Shown: positions 12,301-24,300 of the stretch, one piece after another
Position numbering within the stretch: the first letter of the stretch is position 1
How the letters are laid out: each line of letters opens with the position of its first letter
Position numbers and translations under genes: made by a program
Source of the DNA: Protonemura montana
Taxonomy: Eukaryota; Arthropoda; Insecta; Plecoptera; Nemouridae
Assembly (NCBI GenBank): GCA_947568835.1
Contig: OX387612.1
Span: 10,294,001-10,358,000 of the forward strand
DNA: 64,000 nt
Reading direction: 5' to 3'
Notes under the pieces: model-generated
What the model was told of the DNA's origin: nothing
Databases searched by the model: none
The model's input: the letters and a program-made list of their open reading frames with translations, nothing else

Positions 12301-15300
12301 GTCAAAGGGACAAGGCTAAGCGGTGGCCGGTCCTTAGTGCTGTTGGACAGGAGCAGCCAACACAGTGTGTCAAAGTGACAAGGCTAAACGGTGGCCGGTT
12401 CTTGGTGCTGTTGGACAGGAGCAGCCAACACAGTGTGTCAAAGGGACAAGGCTAAGCGATGGCCGGTCCTTGGTGCTGTTGGACAGGAGCAGCCAACACA
12501 GTGTGTCAAAGGGACAAGGCTAAATGGTGGCCGGTCTTTGGTGCTGTTGGACAGAAGCAAGCTTCTTGCTGGCACCTGGTTCCCCATCAGATTCCGCCCA
12601 GATTTTGACCTGGAAGGACAAATGTTCTAGGTTTGACTGCCCTGATATCTACCTCCTACTCGACAAGACTCATGCTGCTATCAGTGACTACGAAGACCAG
12701 ATGGCCAAGCTGCAGGAGCAAGCGAGCCTCTTCGACGTCAACGTGCCAGACTTCAAGGCCATCAAAATATGCAGGAAAGAGATCAAAATGCTCAAGGTAA
12801 GAGAGTTCAAATGTCATAGCAAAATATTGCATTGGTTTTTAGCATTTTGGCTTAATGAGCTAAACGAAATGTGAGGTTTGCAGCGATGCAGAGAGACCAC
12901 CAATAAAAATTGCTAATGCAAGGACTTCTGGCAATACGAATCCAAAGCAGCTAGATGGAAATGTGGCAACCTATCTCTTATGAGCTCTCAAGCTAAGTTC
13001 TAGTCCCCAAACGCCTACAATTGTTTGCCACTTTGTTTTAAGATTTCTGCCTTCTGTTGTAGCAACTCTGGGATTACCGGAACATCGTGGTTTCGTGCAT
13101 CGACGAGTGGCGTACGACGCCGTGGAAGAGAATAGACGTCGAGGCGATGGATCTCGAGTGCAAGAAATTCAGCAAAGAGATTCGCGGTAAGATAACTGCT
13201 CTAGATGAGGAACCTGGATACAGGCCGGCTTCACTAAAATACCTGGCTTTTACTTCATACCATGACGGATGAAACACGGTATTTTGCTTACAGCTTTGGA
13301 CAAGGAAATGCGTACGTGGGATACGTACATAATGCTCGAGGCAACGATCAAGAACTTGCTGACTTCATTGCGAGCGGTCACAGAGCTGCAGAATCCTGCC
13401 ATCAGAGACCGCCACTGGAAGCAGTTGATGGCTGCCACAAAGGTGCGTAGTTGTTCATTAAGTTCATTATTACCAATTACTAATTTGTGTTATTGGCTGA
13501 GCAATAATTTATGTAACATGCTATTTCCTTTAAAAAATGTGTGCCATATGTTCCAGCGGTTTTGTACCTGTTTATCTTGGTATATTGGTTGGAGAACCTT
13601 GCCAGGTAAATGTTTCCCTAGATGTTGAAAGGTGGTTGAGGGTGAAGTTATCAAGAATTATTGTCTTTCATGCTGCCAGTGTCTTGAGAGGCTTCCTCCC
13701 AGGTTTACGGTAGGAGGGAATCGTGAAAGCGGGGTGCATGGAGCATGAAGGCACACATAACCTTAGAATTAGGAAAAATTCTACGCACTGATTTATCTTT
13801 ATTCGTGATGCATTTGAGTGTTCAAGTCATTTAAGCCATTTTAAAGCAACAACTTGCATGTTATCTGTTAAGTATATTTATCAAAAAACCAGTGGCAGAT
13901 GGATATTTTGTTTAAAAAAAAAAAAAAATTAATTTTAAAATATCTGTAGTATCATAAGAATGAGCAACTCATCGACATTTTTACATAATTCAGACTCAGC
14001 TGTATTATACCAATATTTTATTCTTATTCATTTCATATTTCAAACATGGCAAATATCAACTCTTTTGACATATGTAATTTATATCACAACTTTGTAACGA
14101 ATGGCCGAGAAGTTTATCAATAAAATGTATGTCATTGTCATGAGATCATTCATCATTCATACCTTAATTTTGTTTTCATTCAAGCACAGTTGCATGTAGG
14201 TACCACTCATTGTTGTTCAATCGTTTCAGTTTATTTTCGATCTTGATATAATTGTGAGAGGTAAAAGTGGAGCATGTTCATGAATCTAAAAATCATAATA
14301 GCATTGAAGCATATCGAAGTGAAATATCCTTTCAGAAGTAGCAAAATGTTTGACGTATCGTTTGGTGTTTAGACCTCTACGGCATTAGGAATTTTATTTA
14401 ATTAGTAGTGTGGATGTTCAAGCCAGCTGCAATTAAAAAAAAACAAAGCTTGTTAATTGCTTAACAGAATAAATTTACATATTATGTTAGGAAGTTGAGG
14501 TATTGAATAAAAAAATGGAGTTAAGATATGCAATTTTATATCCAACCAAAACGCTAAAGTTTAAAATGAATAAACGAATATTCATCGAGTGACTATCCAT
14601 TGAATTATTCATTCAGATGAGCTCAATCTAATTTGGTTTTCTTTTTCCACAGCTGCATATATACTTTTTAGAACTAATTGTTAGTTACTTTCACTGCATG
14701 AGCACTGCATTTAAAGTTGTAATGCTATTCTCTTGAAAGAACCATACAACAAGTAATTTTACTTTTCAGCTACAAGAAGATCAATTTAAAACAAAAACAG
14801 TATATGCCCCACCACACGTAGAATGTGTACTGATTACGTCATCGATACACAAGCACTGGCTTGGCATGGACGCTATAGCCGGAGAATGTGTCGCGATGTC
14901 GTCATCGATACACAAGCACTGGCTTGGCATGGACGCTATAGCCGGAGAATGTGTCGCGATGTCGTCATCGATACACAAGCACTGGCTTGGCATGGACGCT
15001 ATAGCCGGAGAATGTGTCGCGATGTTGTCATCGATACTCAAGCACTGGCTTGGCATGGACGCTATAGCCGGAGAATGTGTCGCGATGTCGTCATCGATAC
15101 ACAAGCACTGGCTTGGCATGGACGCCATAGCCGGAGAATGTGCCGCGATGTCGTCATCAATACGCATTCAACACAGGGTGGGGCAAATTCTGTGTTGCCC
15201 TTGAAACAAGAATATATATTGTTTTGTTTGTCCCAGTCATATTTTTTTTTGAAGCATACTTGTATTATTTGTTAGCATATTTGCATATTGTATTTAGCAT

Positions 15301-18300
15301 ATTCTTTGTGAACTCCCTTAAATTGATAAAAAGCGCACTTGGTCATATGGCATAGGTTCGTTTCGTGATGGATGCCGAGACAACGCTCAACGACCTGCTA
15401 GCTCTCAACCTACACGAGTACGAGGACGAAGTAAAGAACATTGTCGACAAGTCTGTAAAAGAGATGTCCATGGAGAAGGTGCTCAAGGAGCTGAATGCCA
15501 CTTGGTCAGGCATGGAGTTCGAGTTTGAGGTGTGTAAACGTTTCGTTAACGCATTTTTAGGCTTTTTACACCAATAGATGATTTCTAGTTTATCAGAAAT
15601 TGTGTTAGTTTCATTCATAGTCTATCAAATGTTACCAAAAGTGTAGTTATATTTCTTTCTTCTAGATGAAATAAGAAAGAAGAAACCTTAATTTTTTCTG
15701 TTGCATCATTAGAAAAAATTGCCATCTTACCTCATTTCACTGGCAAAAAGTAACTGAATCACACTTTTAGAAGTAATTCTTCTAGGATGCTTATTTGTAA
15801 GTGTATTGCAAAGCATTTGCAATACGTTGCAGTTTTTTAGAGGAAAGGGAACCATTTATCAAATGTACTAGCACCCTATGGGCTGATGCTTCTTTTGCTG
15901 TGGGTGGAACCCAGCTTTAAAATAATGCAAAACCAGTAGGCAGTATTTGTGTAAGTACGTATTATACAAAAATCTGCAAATATTCAATGTTTAAATCAAG
16001 CTAATCAATAATAATTCAGCATTTTTAGTTATTTAGAAATGAACCTAATACAACTTTCTAATTCCATTAAAATTATAACAGGTAATAATAATTATGTCAA
16101 AGCATATCTAAGTAACATTTCAAAATGAAACTTGATTGAAGAGGGGTTTCTTAAATCTTAGAAATCGCTATATTCCTAACCATTTTTCGTAGCCTCTCTG
16201 GAAGAAATTCCAGCAGTATCCCATGAATGCAGTGGATATGGAGAATGTAAGTCAGTCAGCAGTCAGCATGCCAAGCCATGCACTGGAATTGATTGTTTTA
16301 GTTGATGAAAATATTTTGTCTGCTCAGGGAATGTCCAATGCAGGCTTTTACCCTGAAGTCTACCAAGCTTATTAACACAACATCGAATACAATTCTCACT
16401 TTCACTCACTGGGCACATGTCAATATGCTATGTTTATTTTCACTGAGCTTTTTCTTACTGAAAACCAATTAATTATTCTTTAAATTGCAAAGGCTTGCAA
16501 TAGACAGAGTATTTTATTATTATGAACATCAATACCATTGAGTGTATAGTTATAGTCACACAGCCAGCGCAAATATTAAGTTTTCTGAGAAAACAAGCCA
16601 GTAACATGTGGTAGTGAAGGATAGGTAATACCCGATGGCACTTGCAGCAGTCTTCTTTTAACAAACCTCTACAATTAAATGATAATGACTCAAAATATTT
16701 ATAAACATATGCAGATCGTAGAAGTTAACATAATTATAGATAAACAGAATAAACCTGCCTCAAACTCGCGTAATCTACGAGAAAAACCGTAATAACATTT
16801 CTTAACTCTCGAAACGGCGTTGACTCCACCTATAGGCATTGTTCATTTTTGTAGAGATAAAGTCCTCGTTTGATGGTTACTTTTGGCGAAAACAATTTAA
16901 CATTCTATGATAGTAGTGTTCATAATCATGAAAATAAATCGTAAGCAATTTAAAAAATGAACCAAGACCCATGTTTTCAAATTGAGACATGTCTCTTTGA
17001 ACTCTTTTGAAATTGAATTGGTTCTTTACCTTGTTTACTCTAACGACTTGTGAAGCACAGGCAACCTAACCAGTGCATGTTTGATTGCCCGTGGCCCAGT
17101 GAAACCAACACAAACCCACGCTACGTGTACTTATATGATGTCAAGAATCTGGGATGATGCCTACTTGGCAAGATGTAAAACATTGTGGGGGAAGAATTTA
17201 CTATGATAATTATTGTTTGGTTTAACGGGCTATCACCTGCTTGACTGTTTCTACGAGGAAAGTAACCCATTTAACACTTAAACCAAGAATTATACTTACT
17301 ATGTTTTTTTATTGAATTCGGAATGGCTTTCCTCACTGGAACAACTGAGAAAATAGTTTGAATTGTGATGCATGCAAATATATGCATGGATAAAATTGAA
17401 AATAATACTAAGTTTATATGCTAAATATAAATAAACTTCAAATGCAAATCTATGTGTGACTTGAAAACCACATCAGCAAAGGTAATCACGGTGCTTTCTT
17501 TAAAAAATCTAATTTAGTTTTGGAAATGGTTTTAGCATTGATGGTGGTTGATTGGTCAGTTTAATTATTCTCTGAATCGATATTCTTTCCAATTAATATT
17601 TTGATTTCTTATGATTTTCATCCACGGCTTTGAATGTCTTGAAGAGCTTGTCGCTGTTTTGAAATAATTGCCAGCACTTGAACACAATACACAAAATTAT
17701 GTTCGATGTTACACAAATATGTTTTGTTTTTATACAAGTTGTTATGCCAAACTGAGATATAACGGCCAACGAGTTGTCACAATTGATGATTTCAGCTAAA
17801 AATTATATAAAATCTACGTTTGTAACATATTTTTTGCAATCTTTGCTATGCACTTTTATTATTTCATTTCAAATTTGGCTTGATGTGAACTTTTCTTCCC
17901 TAATGAGCCAGCGCCAACTATTTTTGCTATAAAATCAAGAGCATTATTTCAAAGCTGAACAACTTATTATAAATTAGGTTCTTCACATTAAAAAAAAAAA
18001 CCAACGGATAAATAAAATTTCTTGCCAATTGTTCGTGAATGCCAAATGAAAACAGTGCCGATCTGTATGCACCAATAACAAATCATTCTGTCGCAGGTTC
18101 ACGCCCGCACCAGATGCACCGTGCCAAGAGCCAACGAAGACCTCATTGAGGTCTTGGAAGACAATCAGAATCAGTTGCAGAACATGATGGGATCAAAGTT
18201 CATCGCATTCTTCCTTGAGGAAGTCTCCGACTGGCAGAAGAAGCTCAGCAACGCTGACCAGGCAAGATCGCCAGCAACTTATATTTGATTTGTCGTTTCT

Positions 18301-21300
18301 TGTAAGACGTCTAAAGGGCCAGACAAAATATTTAAACAGTGTAATAGAACATTCTATTCAGCTGTGGCTCTCAACTACGTGGCCAATCCAATTCTGACCA
18401 AATAAATTATTTATACATTTTAGGTTATAAATTTTTAAAAACTTTTCTATTTTAATTCTTGTCCACATTTGTATTTTTATCAACATTTCTAACAAAAAAC
18501 TTCCTTTGCCGGCCAGGTGATAACAATCTGGTTTGAAGTCCAGCGCACTTGGATGCATCTCGAGTCAATCTTCATCGGCTCTGAAGATATCCGATCGCAG
18601 CTGCCGGAGGATTCCCGTCGCTTCGACAGCATCGACAAAGGATTCCGCGAGCTCCTTGCCGACCTCTCCAGAACACCCAACGTAGTCAAAGGCACCAACA
18701 AGCCGGGACTCTACGAAAAGCTCGACAACATCCAGAAACAACTGACTCTTTGCGAGAAAGCGTTGGCTGAATATTTGGAGACAAAACGTCTGGCGTATCC
18801 CAGGTCAGTGGCCAGTGAATCAAAATTATTCTGTCTCAGTATTATTGAGAGTAGCTTAAGGTTGTTATTTACTTAATAACTAGCATTATCATCCTTGATA
18901 GACAAAACGATATAGTTACCTCAGTATAAGTGTCATGTCTGCCTTACATTTGGGGGTTCCCAGGTTCGATCCTGGTAGCTAGCTTTTCTGGTAGTGAGAG
19001 CGCCATGCCTGTCTTACGTTTAAGAAGTCCCAGATTTGGTCCTGGTGGCCGGCCAGCCTGGTAGTGAGAGCGCCATGTCTTCCTTGCATTCGGGAGGTCC
19101 CAAGTTCGATCCTGGTGGCCGGCTAGCCTGGTTGTGAGAGCGCCATGTCTCCCTTGCATTCCGGGGGTCCCAGGTTTGATCCTGGTGGCCGGATATCCTG
19201 GTAGTGAGAGCGCCATGTCTGCCTTGCATTCGAGAGATCCCAGGTTCGATCCTAGTGGCCAGCTATCCTGGTAGTAAGGAGGTTCATATGTGTGCAGGTT
19301 CTACTTTGTGTCTTCTGCCGACTTGCTCGACATCCTTTCCAATGGCAACCAACCTGAGTTGGTTGCTCGTCATCTGATCAAGCTCTACGACTCGCTGGCC
19401 AAGCTCAAGTTCACTCAAGACGGTGGAAAGAACACGAAGACCGCAAAGGGGATGTTTGCCAAAGATGGAGAATACGTAGAGCTCAGCGGAGTTTGCGATT
19501 GCAGTGGGAAGGTACGTGGCACGCTTCTTTGATGCCTTTTTGTGACAATTTGTGTGTGGGAAAGTACTTGGCAGATTGGTCCCATGGCTTGGTTTCCCCG
19601 TGTCATTAAATAGTGTATGGCACAAATAGAAGTGGCGTAGAGACTGGATGTATTGGCTGAGGGAATAGTAATATCTGCTGATGTGTCAGGGTGCTTAGAG
19701 CATAGTTAGTTTAGTGTTAAGTTAGGTGCGGTTTCACCAAAATCTCAACTCCCAGGTGAAGTGGATGTTAAAACTATTGCCATGACGACTTCCAATCACA
19801 TGCAGTGAAATTCAGATGTTTCTGTGAGCTAGAGATCCAACTTATAGCTCAACATTTTGATAAAAGCCAACCTAATATTAGCATCTTTTATAAAGAGCTA
19901 GAGACTTTTTATTGTTATGAACACAATAACCGTCTCAAAAATTAATGCACTAAAATCATCTCAAAAAGCAAGTGTCCAAGTAGCTCAATGGGTTAGAGCA
20001 ACACCCGCGGGAGGTGAAGATCTGGGTTTGTGTCCCCGTTTGGGCATCCATTTTTGAGACGGTTATAGTGTTGATAGTAATAAAATACCCCGCGCATAGC
20101 AAGCGTTTGCAATTTAAAACAGATTTCATCAAAAGAAAGCTAGAGACTTAAATGGGGAATTCCTTAGAATCAGCAGAACTTGCTTTGCTGTTGTTTCAAA
20201 GGCAACTTCAGGGGAACTCCATGGAAATTATTTCCACCAAAACTCAACTAGAAGTTAGTAAAACAAGAGTCCCTTCCGACTTCAGGTTGAGATCTGGCTC
20301 AACCGAGTGACCGACGCAATGCGTCGCACATGTCGTTTCTGCTTCGGTGAAGCCGTCGCTTCGTACGATGAAAAGCCTCGCGAGCAGTGGATCTTCGACT
20401 ATCCAGCACAGCCCGCGCTTTGCGGCACGCAGATCTGGTGGACCACTGAAGTCAACCTGTCGTTTGCACGGCTCGAAGAGGTGAGAAGACGGCAGCTTTT
20501 TCCAATCAGTGTTTATTAGTATTGGTCGTTCCCTAGATCTATTTGCCATTCATAATGAATGGCTTTTAATTTTGCTGCTTAGCTGTATTATACAGTATAC
20601 TGATAATGTCCAATGTAACCTAATAAAAAAAAACTTGATTTCTTTTAGGAATATAATTAATCTTGTTCTCTAACAAAAAAATCAGTTTGCCCAACATTTT
20701 CCTGGTGGAAATTAAAAAAAAAAAAATGTCAACTCGTTTCAGGGCTACGAGAACGCAGTGAAAGATTACCAGAAGAAACAGATCCTGCAACTGAGCACAC
20801 TCATCACCCTCCTGCTCGGCGATTTAACCAAGGGTGATCGACAAAAGATCATGACTATTTGCACGATCGACGTGCATTCTCGAGATGTTGTGGCGAAACT
20901 CATTCTGATGAAGGTGGAGAGTTCCACTGCGTTCCAGTGGCAGTCACAGCTCAGACACAGGCAAGGGGACAAAGCGTTGCCATTGGGGAATGCAATGTAA
21001 ACGAACGCAACTTGTTTAGTTAAAAAAACCTGACGGGAACTAGGCAACGCAGCTGAATTGTTCTGCGACCTTCTGCTTGTATCATAACAAAGTTTTTTAA
21101 CCTTTTTAATTTTTTTTTGTTCGTTTTCCTTTTAGTAGGTTTATAATAATAATAATAATAATGGTTTTATTCGCAACTTAGGATTACACACAATAAATTG
21201 CACTGTCCGGTGGTTACTATACAGTTGTAAATTTATACATATATATACATACAATATATACAGTTTTAAATCTACAGTTTAATGTCCTTCTCCAAGTCCA

Positions 21301-24300
21301 GACTTACGATGCAGTAGGTCGTATGCATTAACCATCAACGTTTGTTTTTATTATGAACACTATAACCGTCTCAAAAATTTATTCCCGAACGGGGACTCAA
21401 ACCCCGATCTCCACCTGTCGCGGGTGTTGCTCTAACCCGTTGAGCTACTTAGACACTTGCTTTTTTAGAGGATTTTAGTGTATTTGATGAGAATGATAGC
21501 TCTCCAAATACACTAAAATCGTGGGTTCGAGTCCCCGTTTGGGCATCAATTTTTGAGACGGTTATACTGTTCATAATAATAAAATACCCCGCGTATTGCA
21601 AGCGTTTGCAATTTAAATTATATTTAATCTAAAAACCATCAACGTTCTCCGAAATCTCCCCGATCGCAGATGGGACGAGAAGTTTAAGGACTGCTTCTGC
21701 AACATTTGCGACGCTCAGTTCCGCTACCAGCACGAGTACCTCGGCAATACGCCCCGTCTGGTGATCACGCCCCTCACCGATCGTTGCTACATTACGCTGA
21801 CTCAGTCACTGCATCTCATCATGGGTGGGGCACCCGCTGGACCGGCAGGAACAGGTGAGTACGTAGAATGTAATATATTTTACATTTTGTATGTTATTTC
21901 CTCAAAAACCCCAATAGATATTTTATAAGAACATTAGAAAATAACTACATTCAAAGCTCAGAAAAAAATTATAAGATCCATTTTGGGGCAGGAACAAGAG
22001 ACTTATGTAGACAGGGTTTTGAAGCACTGGGGATTCTTCCATTACCATGTCTTTACATTTTAAATGAGAGTCTGTTCATACAAAGCAATCCTGAGCATTT
22101 AATTGAGACAGGGGGTAAGACAAAAGGTGCCACAAATTTTATCCACAAGTTTTGCAGCCTTAAAATGACTTCAAATAGCGTTGAACGGGCAGGCCGCCTT
22201 TTTTTCAACAAAGTTCCGTCTGGGTTAAGGGAGGCAAAAACCAATGTAAAAGAATTCAAGAAAGAACTCAAATCATACCGGTTGAAACTTGAAACACAAT
22301 TTTTATAGTTAAGACAAATTCTTTAATGTTTTATGTAAATATCTAGTATAATGTGTGATAATTTTAAAGTGCTGGTTCTGATTCACACATACAAGCTAAG
22401 TATACTTGAATTGTAAAATTAAATAAAATTCAAAAATAATAAAAATAAAAATGAATGAGAAGTTGTTGCATGCAATAAGAATTCACTTATTTCTTCTGAT
22501 CAGGCAAAACGGAGACAACCAAAGATCTCGGCCGCGCCATGGGCGTGATGGTCTACGTGTTCAACTGCTCTGAGCAAATGGATTACAAATCTTGCGGCAA
22601 CATCTACAAGGGTCTGGCGCAAACAGGCGCGTGGGGCTGCTTCGACGAGTTCAATCGCATATCGGTGGAGGTGCTGTCTGTCGTATCCGTCCAGGTTAAG
22701 TCTGTTCAGGACGCCATCAAAATGAAGAAGACCATGTTCAACTTTATGGGCGAGACCATCGCGCTGATTCCGACGGTCGGAATGTTCATCACTATGAATC
22801 CTGGTTACGCGGGCCGAACGGAGCTGCCGGAGAATTTGAAAGCTTTGTTTCGGCCGTGTGCGATGGTGAGTCAAATTACCTTTACTAACTCTACTCACTA
22901 CTAAAACCGTTGAGTGTAGGTTATAGGTAGAGTTTCAACGTTAATGTTACAGTCTCTGCGTGAAAGATGGCCGCCAAATGACTACCTTACCAACAAAAAT
23001 GCAGAGTACCGGAACGTCACGTTAAGTGGAGCCACTGTCGTATGAAATTTAATTTCGATATTTCTCGTAGGTTACTCGCTTTTTAATATTGTTACGTGTA
23101 TATCAATCGTTGAGGTAAACATTGATGGAGATTTTTTGAGCATGAAAAGTCTCAAAAGCGAGTTAACCTACGAGAAATATCGAAATTAAATTTCATAAGA
23201 CAGTGGCTCCACTTAACGTGATGTTCCGGTACTCTGCATTTTTGTCGGTAAGGTAGTCATTTGGCGGCCATATTTCACGCAGAGACTGTAACATTGACGT
23301 TGAAACTCTACCTATAACCTACACTCAACGGTTAAACTAAACTCACTTTCTGTTTTTGTTTTTTTTTTTATTAGAAAATTATGCTTTTCTTATTGCACAT
23401 ATGAAGAAAACAGAATGTGCTTCATTACTAAATGTCAATTTTCTAAAGGTAGGCAGCACTTTGGAGGTAATTAATTTTAACAGCTTTATATATTGGGTGC
23501 AAGTACTGACGCTATTAGACCTGTACCGCAGGACCAGTTGTCAAAACAGCGCATCGTGAAACACCAAAAATCAATTGGGTTCAAGTACCATTGCCCATTG
23601 GTGGTTAGTAAAATAAACATGAGGTATTTTCAGGACTTGTCTTTAGCCTCATTACTTGAGGCGTATTAATTAATTAAGTCAACTTAGATTTTTCTTCACT
23701 TATTCTTCAATTGATTTTGTGGGATTTGGTCCACATTGATTAATTAATGCTAATGAACGTAGTCTATGTCTAAAGCAGTCACTGCCTGCTTCATGGAATC
23801 CCTGTAACCTTCAATTTCTTTCAGTTTACTCTACCTTTTATTTATTTATTTATTGTTTATTAATTGACAACAGAGGCAAATCCACAAGTGTGATACAATA
23901 GAAACATGGACAATTAAACACATTATTTACAAACTTAAGCTTAAATTAAGAGGTAACACGAGTTAATGCAGTTGGTAAATGATACATTTAGAAGTTTTCA
24001 TGAGCAGCTGTTTAGTTTTGGAGTTTGAGTCGTAAGTAGGAGTTAAAGTTTAAGTCTTCCCACACCTATTCCAAATGACTCTGTCTACAAACAGGTTGTC
24101 CCCGACTTTGAGCTGATCTGCGAGATCATGTTGGTGGCGGAGGGATTCCAAGAGGCCCGTCTCCTCGCACGCAAGTTCATCACGTTGTACACGTTGTGCC
24201 GTGAGCTACTGTCCAAGCAAGACCACTACGATTGGGGTCTGCGAGCGATCAAGTCTGTGCTTGTCGTTGCGGGAGCACTGAAACGTGGAGACAGACAGCG

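Noticed and set aside
12255..12630. Open frames through 12.2-12.6 kb joined to dynein exon 15
   Set aside because: They come from the 68-bp minisatellite; exon 15 starts at 12631 after a proper acceptor that completes Arg.
14781..15275. Long overlapping frames on both strands at 14.8-15.3 kb
   Set aside because: Same 63-bp satellite, inverted; not protein genes.
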